DNA of 64,000 nt from contig DIUZ01000020.1 of assembly GCA_002423205.1 (NCBI GenBank), positions 11,290 to 75,289 on the forward strand. Reading direction: 5' to 3'. The DNA is from Micavibrio sp. UBA6145. Lineage in GTDB: Bacteria; Pseudomonadota; Alphaproteobacteria; Micavibrionales; UBA1664. The notes beneath the pieces are model-generated. The model did not search any database. It was not told the origin of the DNA and was given only the letters and a program-made list of their open reading frames with translations. Made by a program: the position numbers and the translations under genes. Of this stretch, positions 43,142 to 52,141 are shown piece by piece. Within the stretch, counting starts at the first letter, position 1; each line of letters starts with the position of its first letter.

Positions 43142-46100
43142 ATGGAACTGCGTCGCCAGTTACTCACTACCAGCGCATTGTCGGTCATGGTTGCAAGTGC
43201 ATTCATGCCGCACGCGCATGCGAACCCGATCGACGGTGTAGTGAGCGCTGGTTCCGCGGACATTGCGTCGAACGGCAAGACGCTGGACATCACGCAGCAT
43301 TCGGACAAGGCGATCATCGACTGGCGCGGATTTGACATCGCGCATGACGAGACCACTAACTTTTACCAGCCGTCTTCGAGTTCGATCATCGTCAACCGCG
43401 TGCATTCGAGCCAGGCATCGCAGATCGACGGTCGCCTGAACGCCAACGGCAATGTCATCATCATCAACCAGAACGGTCTTGTGTTCGGCGCGGGCGCTGT
43501 CGTTGACGTGCACGGGCTTGTGGTGTCGACCAGCGACCTGGACAACACGGCGTTCATGACCAACGCGCCGGTGCGCTTTACGCAGCCGGGTAATGTCAAC
43601 GCCGCCATCGTCAATCACGGGACGATCACCGCGCATGACGCGGGCCTGGTCGGCTTCGTTGCGCCGCATGTCGAGAACCACGGTGTCATCACCGCCAATC
43701 TGGGCCGCGTGCATCTGGCGACCGGCGATAAAGCCACCGTAGATTTTTACGGCGACGGGCTGATGGAGGTTGAGGCCAGCGACAGCCTGCAGAACCAGAT
43801 CCTGAACCAGACCGGCACGATTATTGCCGACGGCGGCAAGATCGCATTGAGCGCATCTGCCGGCGGCGAGGTGGTGACCAGCATCATCAACGCGCAAGGC
43901 ACGATCCGCGCGCAGAGCGTGGGCGTTCATAACGGCGAGATCGTCATCGGCGCGAAGAAGAACGGCAAATCCAAGGTTAACATTGCGGGCAGCGTCGACG
44001 CATCAAGCGCCACGGGCAAGGGCGGCAAGATCACGGTTACGGCCGACCACATCGCGCTCAAACCCACCGCCAATCTGAACGCCTCGGGTCTCACCGGCGG
44101 CGGCACGATCAAGGTCGGCGGCGACAGGCACGGGCAGGGGGCGACCCCTAATGCAAAAACCTTAACCGTTGAGCAGGGTTCGTACATCGCCAACAATGCG
44201 CTCGATCTTGGCGACGGCGGCGAGACGGTGCTGTGGTCCGACCTGGTGACGTACTTCGCCGGTGGCATATCGGGCACGGGCGGTGCGAATGGCGGCGACG
44301 GCGGCTTCGTCGAAGTGTCGGGTAAGGACCATCTGGAATACCAGGGCCATGTCGATCTCTCGGCGAATGAGGGTTATGACTTCGGCAACCTGCTGCTGGA
44401 TCCGAGCGATATCATCATCTCATCGGGTGGTGATACGGGTGGTTCATTCACGAGCGGCACCTACACGGCGTCGGCGGGCGCATCGGTGATCAACACCGCA
44501 ACGCTGCAATCCCAGATCACGGCGGCCAACGTCACGATCAGCACGGCGGGCGGCACGGGCGGGAACGGCGATATTACGTTTGCTAACTCAGTTGCGTTCA
44601 CGACGACCAGCCGCACGCTGACGCTGAATGCGGACCGGGACATCGTGTTCAACGCGAGCGCGGCCTGGACCGCGGGTAATGGCGGCTTCACCATGACGGC
44701 CGCGCGCGATATCCTGTTTAACGCCAATGTTAGCGCCAATGGTTCGGGCTCGCTTTCGGCTATCGCCCAACGCAACGTGACGGTCGGCAACGGTGTAACG
44801 GTGCGCAGTGCCAGCAGTGGTGGCACCATTCTTCGTGCAGCAGGTGGGGTTATCACGAATACAGGCGTGCTGACGAATAACGGTATTATCTCTGTCGGGA
44901 CTGGCACGCTTTCGCTCATTTCAGGTTTAGATACGCTTGGTGAACGTGCAGATATCTCCTTGGATGGAGTGAACCTTCTTTATACGGGCGCGACAACAGG
45001 GTCGACAGGCGTAACAGGTTTTCGTGATGTGACCATCGGGCGTAATTTTTCAGCGACAGGTAGTCTGACTATCCAGGCCGAGCGTCACCTGACGATCAAT
45101 AGCGGCGTCACGCTTTCTACGACGTCTACCGGCAATATAAACCTTAAAGCATCAAACACTGCCGGCATCAACGGACTTGGCTATCTTAGTAATTCAGGTA
45201 CCGTTTCAGCCGGCACGGGCTCTTTTACGCTTGCGTCCGGTGTCGATGGTTCAGGGAACCGCCCGGATCTTGTTCTGAACAGCAGTCTTTATTCCACCGG
45301 TGCTACTGTTACCGGTGTAGGCGTTACAGGTTTCCGCGACATCACGGTCGCACGCAATTTTACATCTACGGGCAGTATCACAATATCGGCCGAACGCGAT
45401 CTTACGATCAATACCGGTACGGCACTGACAGCCGGCACCGCGGGTTCCATGCTGCTGAAGGCCGCCGCCACCAGTATCGCGAATGCCGGGGTCCTGACAT
45501 TAAATGGTTCGCTCACGCTTGGGACGGGGACACTGAACCTGCAATCCGGCCTGGATACGCTGGGGAATCGCGCTGATCTTGTGCTTAATGGCACGAACAC
45601 CTCAATTATCGGTGCGAATGTGGGCACTACAGTGATAACGGGTTTCCGTGACGTCACAGTCAATCGCAATCTTATCAGTGCTCTTTCTGTCAACATCAGC
45701 GCCGAGAGAAACCTGACGATTGGATCGGGGATTACCGTCGCCACTGGCGCTGCGGGCGGCATGACGCTTCGCGCATCGACGACCGCCGGCATTGGTGGCA
45801 CGGGCGTTCTGAACAATAATGGAACAGTATCGACAGGAACCGGAACTTTTGTGCTTCTGTCAGGCCTGGATACACTGGGTGAGCGCGTTGATCTAAATCT
45901 GAATAACGCCACATGGGTTTCACAGGGTGCCAGCCATACGGGTATAAGCCTCACCGGCTTCCGCGATATCACGGTTAATCGTGATTTTACGACTACCGGC
46001 AGTATCACCATGTCGGCAGAGCGTCATTTTACCAACAACGCTAACCTGACTTCTGGCGCTGCAAGCAGCATGCTTCTGAGAGCGGCAAGTTCGTCTGTTG

Positions 46101-49100
46101 CCAATATTGGTTTATGGAGCAATACGGGAACGATTACTGCCGGAAGCGCCTCGCTTGCTTTGCAGTCAGGCCGGGATTCTCTGGGCAACCGCGTTAATTT
46201 AAACCTGAACAATACATCCGATCTTGTTTTCCAGGGGGCGAGCTTCACTGGTGTTACCATCACGGGTTTTGGTGATGTTGTGGTCAACCGCGATATCACG
46301 TCCACAGGCAGCATCACGATTGCGGCGGAAGGCAGTATCACGAATAATGCGGTGGTGACTACAGGCGCTGCGGGCGCTCTTTCGTTTCGGGCGGCGACAT
46401 CGTCGGTTGCGAATGTTGGTACCTGGACAAATAATGGCACGCTTTCTGTTGGAACGGGGACGCTTACCATTTCAGCAGGGGCGGACGGTTCTGGCGGCAG
46501 GCAGGATCTTGTGCTGAATAATGGATTTGTAACCAGGCAAGGCGCAAATTTCGGCTCTTTCACAGCGGTAGGATTCCGCGATATCACCCTTAATACGGAT
46601 ATCCTGTCCGCAGGCAGCGTTAACCTGACGGCAGAGCGTAACCTGACAGTCAATTCGGCGGTGACAACATCGCTCACCGGTGCTCTGCATCTGCGTGCAG
46701 CCGGGGCACTTGTCACCAATCAAGGGGTTCTGACCTTAAATGCGCCTATCAGCACGGGCAGCAGCACCTTGGTGCTTTTGACGGGGCTTGATACTACCGG
46801 CAACGCGACGACTGATCTTCTTATCAACAATGCGTTGTTGACCACGCAGAATGCAACTGTGGGCTCGATAAATATCTCGGGATTCCGTGATCTTACAATT
46901 GATCGCGCCTTCAATTCTACCGGCTCCGTAACATTGACATCGTTGCGTGATCTAAATGTAAATGGACCGATCACATCATCCACTACATCAAATCTGACTT
47001 ATACTGCGGGCAGGGATCTTGTCATTGGCGCAAGCCAGACGCTTACGAATTCAACATCTACAGCCGATATAGCCTTTTTGGCAGGCCGCCATCTAACGAT
47101 TAATAGCGGGGCTGTCATTAAATCCGGATTGATCGGAGCGACCACTATCCGTGCCGCGAATGCTGTCCTTACAAACCAGGGCGTTCTGACGATCAATGGT
47201 ACGATCAATGCCAGCACCGGCACCACAACACTTCTCAGCGGGCTTGATTTGTCGGGGAACCGTACAGCCGACTTCACTCTCAGCGACGCGACGATGACTT
47301 ACCAGGGCGCTGTGCAGGGGGCGCTTACGGTTACCGGTTTCCGCGATGTCACGGTTGCGCGTAATCTTACATCAAGCACCACGAATATCACGGCCGAACG
47401 CAACCTGACTATTAATCCCGGCGTCAGCCTTACGGCGACGACAACCGGCACATTCACATTCAGGGCGGCTGGCGGCCTATCTACCAATACAGGAACGCTT
47501 GTGTTATCTGGCGCCACGATCAGCGTGGGCACGGGGGCGCTCACCCTGGTCAGCGGTATGGATGAATCAGGCAATCGTACGGATCTTACATTGGATAACA
47601 GCAACCTGACCTTTCAGGGGGCCAATATGGCTGCTTTGAGTCTGAGCGGGTTCCGCGACATCAATCTTGCGCGTGATATCACCATCGGCGGATCCAGCAC
47701 CATTACCGCAGAGCGCAATCTGAATGTGGTGACCGGTGCCACTTTGACAACGAACATCAATACACTGGTTTTGCGGGCGGCGGGCAATAACACTAACAAT
47801 ATTGGCGCCCTTACAATTGATGGCAATATCACTACCGGTGCGGCCTCGATCACGCTTGTGAGCGGTCTGAATGCCGATGGTACGCGTAATGATCTTACGC
47901 TCAGCAACAGCAATTTCACTCTAAGTGGCGCGAATATGAACGCGCTGAGTATTTCTGGTTTCCGTGATGTGACTTTCGCCAGGAATATAATGTTTAATGG
48001 TACACTGAGTGTGGTTGCGGAGCGCAACGTCAATGTCAATGGCGGCGTAAACCTTACCTATGGCGGCACCAATATCACCATGTCCCTGCGGGCAGGGGGT
48101 GCAACGTCCGTAAACGAGGGCGCGATCAACATTGACGGCGTTCTGACGGCTGGCACGGCGGGCACGCTTACGCTAGCAACGGGCACGGATTCCACCGGTG
48201 CGCGTACCCAAGACCTTGTGCTGGACAGTGCCCGTTATGTGATGACGGGGTCCGATATCGGCCGTCTGACCGTCACGGGATACAGGGATATTACTTTTGC
48301 ATCCGATTTTACGTTCGGTAACATTATAAGCGTGATAGCCGAGCGTAACCTGACGGTAAACAGCGGCGTCACACTTACGGGCGGGCCGACCCAGGGCTTC
48401 CTTTTGCGTGCAGGGGGCGAAAACTCCGTAAATATCGGTACATTGACCCTGGACGGAAAAATCATTTTTGGCAGCGGCGGTACATTTACGCTTGGCAGCG
48501 GTTTTGATAATTCCGGTCTGACGCGCGGCGCAGATCTTGTGCTTAACAGCAGCAATTTTGCGATGCGGGGTGCCACTGCGGGGGGGCTTGCCATCTCTGG
48601 TTTCCGTGATGTCACGCTGAACACTAATTATAACTCCGCCAGCACAATAAACGTTGTTGCCGACCGTAATCTGACGATTGGCAATGGCGTTACGCTGTCC
48701 AGCGGCGGTACAGGCAGCATGATTTTGGCAGCCGGTGGCACGGATGGAGTGAATGCAGGTATCCTGACGAATAACGGCACTGTGCGTGTGGTCGGTGCCC
48801 TGTTTGCGCAATCCGGTGCCAATTCACTGGATGCCGGTGCAGACTTTGTGTGGGACGGCGTGCGTTACAGTATGCTGAATTCCAGCCTATCGGGCGGCGT
48901 AACAGTAAAGGGTTTCCGCGACGCCATATTCAGTGCAAATATTTCTGCTACTGGTCATTCCGACATTACGGCGCAGCGTGACGTGATCATTGATTCCGGG
49001 GTCATGTATAATGTAGTGGGAAATTGGAATTTTACCGCTGCCGCTGCCAATAACGTAACGCAGAACCGTGGTCAGTTCATCAATAACGGCACACTCGTGA

Positions 49101-50116
49101 TGGGCGGTACCGGTTCTATCAGTCTTTCGTCGGGTAAGGATGCAGGCGGATTGTACAGTGACTTCATCTGGGACAATGGCGGCCGCTACGTTACGCCGAA
49201 TGCGAATATTTCCGCTTTCTATCTGGCTGGTTTCCGTGACATCACAATTGCACGTGATATCACGGCAACCAGTCATGTTTACCTGAAGGCCGACCGTAAC
49301 GTTACGATTGCCAGCGGCACGACGGTCCGGGCAGGTACGACGACCAAGCTTACCGCGGCCAATAGTGATGTAAACGCGCAAGGCGTTATCCGTGTTGATG
49401 GGACGCTGTATTACGGCGGCAGCGGAGAGTTGACATTCCGGAGCGGTTTGGATTCCAGCGGCAACCGCGTTGACCTGGATCTGGGCAGCAGCAACTTTAT
49501 CAAGAATGCCGGTGCAGGATATTCCGAGGTTGAGATCAAGGGCTTCCGTGACGTAACCATTCCGGTCAGCCTGTCTTCATCGTCGACGATATTGCTTGAG
49601 GCTTACCGCACGCTGACGCTGGACGCGGGCGCTACGCTGAGCAGTGCCACCGGCACAACCGTTTACGCTAAAGACGCCTTTGTAAACAATGCCGGCGCAG
49701 GCGTATTTGGCGGGGCGGGGCGCTGGCTGGTGTACAGCACATCGGCGCAGAAAAACGTCAATGGTGGTTTGGCTTACGGTTTTCAGGCATTTAGCTGTAC
49801 ATATGGCGCAAGCTGCGCCGGGCTTTCGGGCAGCGGCAGTGGCTTCATTTATACAATCAGTGATCCAGACAGCATCCTGGCCAGAATCCGTAATATTACG
49901 GGCGGTGGATTGCCGGATACGATTGTCCGCACCTCGCAGAATTTCAGCGCCAATCATGCGGCCACGCCCGGTACATCGACGACACCGTCCAATTTTGGCA
50001 GCAATGTAATAGTCAATGCGGTATCACCCGCGGGCGGTTACGTGCAGACCGATTACATGCTGACATTCTCGCCGGATCTGGCACAGCGTTTCGAGCTTGA
50101 AGAGTGGTTGTTCTGA
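43142..50116 (+). CDS. Two-partner secretion exoprotein TpsA (filamentous haemagglutinin-like adhesin)
   Basis: A very large secreted beta-helix protein of 2324 residues. A signal peptide ends near HAHA/NPI (residue 27). The TPS secretion domain (about 28-280) includes the NPNG-type motif as NQNG at 109-112, followed by HGLVVSTSDL. From about residue 620 to 2150 it consists of degenerate repeats of roughly 105 residues. The C-terminal part has RWLVYSTSAQKN and a cysteine pair (Cys2219 and Cys2225), then SDPDSILARIRNITGG. Secretion is inferred to be through the upstream TpsB. Likely roles are adhesion, biofilm or contact with other cells. No toxin domain is visible at the C terminus. Confidence 0.92.
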   Translation: MELRRQLLTTSALSVMVASAFMPHAHANPIDGVVSAGSADIASNGKTLDITQHSDKAIIDWRGFDIAHDETTNFYQPSSSSIIVNRVHSSQASQIDGRLNANGNVIIINQNGLVFGAGAVVDVHGLVVSTSDLDNTAFMTNAPVRFTQPGNVNAAIVNHGTITAHDAGLVGFVAPHVENHGVITANLGRVHLATGDKATVDFYGDGLMEVEASDSLQNQILNQTGTIIADGGKIALSASAGGEVVTSIINAQGTIRAQSVGVHNGEIVIGAKKNGKSKVNIAGSVDASSATGKGGKITVTADHIALKPTANLNASGLTGGGTIKVGGDRHGQGATPNAKTLTVEQGSYIANNALDLGDGGETVLWSDLVTYFAGGISGTGGANGGDGGFVEVSGKDHLEYQGHVDLSANEGYDFGNLLLDPSDIIISSGGDTGGSFTSGTYTASAGASVINTATLQSQITAANVTISTAGGTGGNGDITFANSVAFTTTSRTLTLNADRDIVFNASAAWTAGNGGFTMTAARDILFNANVSANGSGSLSAIAQRNVTVGNGVTVRSASSGGTILRAAGGVITNTGVLTNNGIISVGTGTLSLISGLDTLGERADISLDGVNLLYTGATTGSTGVTGFRDVTIGRNFSATGSLTIQAERHLTINSGVTLSTTSTGNINLKASNTAGINGLGYLSNSGTVSAGTGSFTLASGVDGSGNRPDLVLNSSLYSTGATVTGVGVTGFRDITVARNFTSTGSITISAERDLTINTGTALTAGTAGSMLLKAAATSIANAGVLTLNGSLTLGTGTLNLQSGLDTLGNRADLVLNGTNTSIIGANVGTTVITGFRDVTVNRNLISALSVNISAERNLTIGSGITVATGAAGGMTLRASTTAGIGGTGVLNNNGTVSTGTGTFVLLSGLDTLGERVDLNLNNATWVSQGASHTGISLTGFRDITVNRDFTTTGSITMSAERHFTNNANLTSGAASSMLLRAASSSVANIGLWSNTGTITAGSASLALQSGRDSLGNRVNLNLNNTSDLVFQGASFTGVTITGFGDVVVNRDITSTGSITIAAEGSITNNAVVTTGAAGALSFRAATSSVANVGTWTNNGTLSVGTGTLTISAGADGSGGRQDLVLNNGFVTRQGANFGSFTAVGFRDITLNTDILSAGSVNLTAERNLTVNSAVTTSLTGALHLRAAGALVTNQGVLTLNAPISTGSSTLVLLTGLDTTGNATTDLLINNALLTTQNATVGSINISGFRDLTIDRAFNSTGSVTLTSLRDLNVNGPITSSTTSNLTYTAGRDLVIGASQTLTNSTSTADIAFLAGRHLTINSGAVIKSGLIGATTIRAANAVLTNQGVLTINGTINASTGTTTLLSGLDLSGNRTADFTLSDATMTYQGAVQGALTVTGFRDVTVARNLTSSTTNITAERNLTINPGVSLTATTTGTFTFRAAGGLSTNTGTLVLSGATISVGTGALTLVSGMDESGNRTDLTLDNSNLTFQGANMAALSLSGFRDINLARDITIGGSSTITAERNLNVVTGATLTTNINTLVLRAAGNNTNNIGALTIDGNITTGAASITLVSGLNADGTRNDLTLSNSNFTLSGANMNALSISGFRDVTFARNIMFNGTLSVVAERNVNVNGGVNLTYGGTNITMSLRAGGATSVNEGAINIDGVLTAGTAGTLTLATGTDSTGARTQDLVLDSARYVMTGSDIGRLTVTGYRDITFASDFTFGNIISVIAERNLTVNSGVTLTGGPTQGFLLRAGGENSVNIGTLTLDGKIIFGSGGTFTLGSGFDNSGLTRGADLVLNSSNFAMRGATAGGLAISGFRDVTLNTNYNSASTINVVADRNLTIGNGVTLSSGGTGSMILAAGGTDGVNAGILTNNGTVRVVGALFAQSGANSLDAGADFVWDGVRYSMLNSSLSGGVTVKGFRDAIFSANISATGHSDITAQRDVIIDSGVMYNVVGNWNFTAAAANNVTQNRGQFINNGTLVMGGTGSISLSSGKDAGGLYSDFIWDNGGRYVTPNANISAFYLAGFRDITIARDITATSHVYLKADRNVTIASGTTVRAGTTTKLTAANSDVNAQGVIRVDGTLYYGGSGELTFRSGLDSSGNRVDLDLGSSNFIKNAGAGYSEVEIKGFRDVTIPVSLSSSSTILLEAYRTLTLDAGATLSSATGTTVYAKDAFVNNAGAGVFGGAGRWLVYSTSAQKNVNGGLAYGFQAFSCTYGASCAGLSGSGSGFIYTISDPDSILARIRNITGGGLPDTIVRTSQNFSANHAATPGTSTTPSNFGSNVIVNAVSPAGGYVQTDYMLTFSPDLAQRFELEEWLF
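45017..49590 (+). repeat. Fifteen degenerate repeats of about 300-330 bases within tpsA
   Basis: Each unit contains G-F-R-D-[VIL]-T (variants GFGDV and GYRDI) followed by about 15 residues and then AERxLTI or a similar strand, LRA, a ...N.G.L..NGT... segment and LxSGxDxxGNRxDLxLN. The first GFRD starts at 45017, the second at 45329 (312 bases) and the last is near 49540. The units are diverged at the DNA level, so expansion is old, but the frame is kept throughout. Confidence 0.85.
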
Positions 50117-50334
50117 GGCACAAAGGGGTACTTGGGACCGATTTCGAAGACCGTTCATTCCCACCTAATAAAAGAGTGATAATGTATATTATGGGAAATA
50201 ATGGATTAGGTTTGTCAGGGGGTGTGTCCATCCTGTAACAGCCGGTTCTCCGGCGTTATCTCGCGCTTTTGCCTTTGCGCCGACGCAATCACAGCCTAAA
50301 ACCACGATATCAATTCTATCAGGAGTCTTTCTTC
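50117..50334 (+). other. Intergenic region between tpsA and the copper chaperone gene
   Basis: 218 bases. It contains a small dyad ATAAT-GTAT-ATTAT at 50179-50192, a possible promoter (next entry) and a good SD, AGGAG at 50321-50325. No hairpin with a T tract was found after tpsA. Confidence 0.5.
50212..50239 (+). promoter_or_regulatory. Possible promoter of the copper chaperone gene
   Basis: TTGTCA at 50212-50217 and TGTAAC at 50234-50239 with 16-base spacing. The -35 box is good and the -10 box weak. Confidence 0.3.
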
Positions 50335-50811
50335 ATGCGTTTTGGTTTTCTGGTTCTGGCGGTGTCCGCATCAATGTCATTCGCGTCGTTTGCGGATGCG
50401 CACGAATATAAGGCTGGCGATCTGTTCATCGCGCATCCGGCCATCAATGCGACGCCGTCCGGTGCCAAGGTCGCTGTCGGCTATTTCACGATCAAAAATA
50501 ATGGCAGCGCTGATGATGTGCTTCTGGGCATCGATACGCCGGGCTTAACCAAGCGCACCGAGATCCATTCCATGACCATGGACGGCGGCGTCATGAAAAT
50601 GCGCAAGCTTGAGACGTTAACAATTCCGGCTGGCCAGGAAACAAAGCTGTCGCCGTCGGGCAATCACGTGATGTTCATGGACCTGGATAAAGCCGTTACG
50701 GCGGAGGATGAGTTCGAAGCCACGCTGCATTTCAAAAATGCGGGCGCTGTGAAGGTTTTGTTTGCCGGTGAGCCGATGGGCAGCGCGCCAGCCATTCACG
50801 CGCATCACTGA
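50335..50811 (+). CDS. Periplasmic copper chaperone, PCuAC/DUF461 family
   Basis: Binds Cu(I) in the periplasm and helps deliver it to cytochrome oxidase. The 158-residue protein has a signal peptide ending at ADA/HEY and the metal-binding pattern: His and Met in TEIHSMTMDGGVMKM and the downstream GNHVMFMDL, matching H-x-M spacing of the family. The C terminus ends APAIHAHH, adding more potential ligands. AGGAG lies nine bases upstream of the ATG at 50335; the longer in-frame extension is not needed. It is a single-gene unit closed by a strong terminator. Confidence 0.88.
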   Translation: MRFGFLVLAVSASMSFASFADAHEYKAGDLFIAHPAINATPSGAKVAVGYFTIKNNGSADDVLLGIDTPGLTKRTEIHSMTMDGGVMKMRKLETLTIPAGQETKLSPSGNHVMFMDLDKAVTAEDEFEATLHFKNAGAVKVLFAGEPMGSAPAIHAHH

Positions 50812-50831
50812 TAGGAATATCCATAGGAATT

Positions 50832-50864
50832 AAAACCGGGGCTTTTTGCAGCCCCGGTTTTCTT
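50832..50864. terminator. Strong bidirectional terminator
   Basis: A perfect twelve-base stem (50832-50843 with 50850-50861) starting with AAAA and ending with TTTT, six-base loop. It serves the copper chaperone gene on the plus strand and the small membrane protein gene on the minus strand. Confidence 0.9.
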
Positions 50865-51177
50865 ATACGGATACGCAGTTTGCGCCGAGTTTGCAGGATA
50901 ATTCGACCGCGCCGATATAATATGCTGGTGAAATCAGCGCGTAAGCGATGCCGATACCCAGCGTACGCCGCCAGCTATCCGTGGTGTTTTTGGTGATAAT
51001 CAGGCCCGGCAGGAAATAGATCAGGAATGCCAGGAAACGTGATGGATTGCCGCCGGATACGGAAATGGCGCTGCCGGCTGCCAGGGTTTCGACCACGGCC
51101 ATGATCAGCATGGGCAAAGCCAGGACCATGATGTAGAAGCCGAGTTTATAGGTATAGGATCGTTCAAATGTGCTCAT
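50863..51177 (-). CDS. Small membrane protein, unknown function
   Basis: A 104-residue protein with three hydrophobic segments (LGFYIMVLALPMLIMAVVET; FLAFLIYFLPGLIIT; LGIGIAYALISPAYYIGAV) and two cysteines near the C terminus (ELSCKLGANC). Family not recognised. The ATG at 51177 keeps a short divergent region with mazG; an in-frame ATG at 51219 would add 14 residues and overlap the mazG promoter region. Neither has a clear SD. Confidence 0.6.
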   Translation of the reverse strand: MSTFERSYTYKLGFYIMVLALPMLIMAVVETLAAGSAISVSGGNPSRFLAFLIYFLPGLIITKNTTDSWRRTLGIGIAYALISPAYYIGAVELSCKLGANCVSV

Positions 51178-51233
51178 ATACAGCCAACGCAGGTGGGGCT
51201 TTTTATGTTCCGCCGGCATGCTAGTCTAACACC

Positions 51234-52043
51234 ATGACCGACACCCCTATTGATCCGAAATCCGGTATCCAGTCCCTTCTCAACGTCATGGCGCGTTTGC
51301 GTAATCCTGACGGCGGTTGCCCGTGGGATCTTGAGCAGACGTTTGAAACCATCACGCCGTATACGATCGAAGAAGCCTATGAAGTGGCCGACGCGGTTGA
51401 GCGCGGTGACATGAAAGACTTCAAGGAAGAGCTTGGTGATCTGTTGCTCCAAGTCGTATTCCAAAGTCAGATCGCGAACGAACAAGGTATTTTTGATTTT
51501 GACGCGGTCGCGCGCGCCGAGGCCGACAAACTGGTCAGCCGCCATCCGCATGTATTTGGCGACCAGAGCGCCAAGGATTCTGCGGCGGTCATGGATATCT
51601 GGAACGCGCAGAAGGACAAGGAAAAGAAAGACAAAACCACGCATCTGCTGGATGCAATCACACGCGGGCTCCCTGCCCTTATGCGTGCGCAGAAAATTCA
51701 TCGCAAGGTGGCTAAAGTCGGGTTTGACTGGCCCAGGGTGGACGATGTTTTCGCCAAGCTGGACGAAGAAGTGGCGGAATTGCGTGAAGCGGCGGTGCAA
51801 GGTGATGCAAAACACATTGAGGAAGAGCTTGGGGACATCCTGTTTGTAAGCTGTGTACTGGCCGAACATCTGGGTGTGGACGCTGAAACGGCGCTGCGCT
51901 CAGCCAATAATAAATTTATACGTCGTTTCAATGGTGTAGAAGATCTTCTTAAGGCGAATTCTCAGGAATTGGGCAAGGCCAGCCTTGAAGACATGGATGC
52001 GCACTGGAATACCGTCAAAAAAGACGAAAAAAGCGCCGCATAA
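51234..52043 (+). CDS. mazG: Nucleoside triphosphate pyrophosphohydrolase MazG
   Basis: Hydrolyses NTPs to NMP and pyrophosphate, with a house-cleaning role. The 269-residue protein has two MazG domains. The first has RNPDGGCPWDLEQTFETI, EEAYEVADAV and KEELGDLLLQVVFQ with the metal-binding EExxE and ExxD. The second begins near KVGFDWPRVDDVFAKLDEE and has EEELGDILFVS. It is convergent with hflX; in many alphaproteobacteria mazG follows hfq-hflX on the same strand. Confidence 0.93.
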   Translation: MTDTPIDPKSGIQSLLNVMARLRNPDGGCPWDLEQTFETITPYTIEEAYEVADAVERGDMKDFKEELGDLLLQVVFQSQIANEQGIFDFDAVARAEADKLVSRHPHVFGDQSAKDSAAVMDIWNAQKDKEKKDKTTHLLDAITRGLPALMRAQKIHRKVAKVGFDWPRVDDVFAKLDEEVAELREAAVQGDAKHIEEELGDILFVSCVLAEHLGVDAETALRSANNKFIRRFNGVEDLLKANSQELGKASLEDMDAHWNTVKKDEKSAA

Positions 52044-52073
52044 AGGGTCATGATCCGCGGGTGCCCCTATCGC

Positions 52074-52110
52074 CCGCAAACCCGCCCCTCGCCTCGGTTT
52101 TGCGGCTTTT
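52074..52110 (+). terminator. Possible mazG terminator
   Basis: CCGCAAACC at 52074-52082 pairs with GGTTTTGCGG at 52096-52105 with one bulge, followed by CTTTT. The loop is long (13 bases), so termination is uncertain. Confidence 0.4.
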
Positions 52111-52141
52111 AGATATGCGTGAGGGGGGTAGTTTCCAGGCG

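Noticed and set aside
45289..49381. Several long minus-strand open frames within tpsA
   Set aside because: They recur with the repeat period of tpsA and are the antisense of Thr/Gly/Asn-rich repeat codons.
45017..49590. CRISPR array or satellite DNA
   Set aside because: The repeats are 300-330 bases, diverged, in frame and inside one coding sequence; there are no short identical repeats with spacers.
49600..50116. C-terminal toxin domain of a contact-dependent inhibition system with an immunity gene downstream
   Set aside because: The TpsA C terminus continues in adhesin-type sequence with a Cys pair and no VENN-like motif. The next gene is a copper chaperone after a separate promoter, not a small immunity-type gene.
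50116..50335. Insertion-sequence remnant around the ATAAT-ATTAT dyad
   Set aside because: The dyad is only five bases per arm, with no transposase remnant or flanking target duplication visible.
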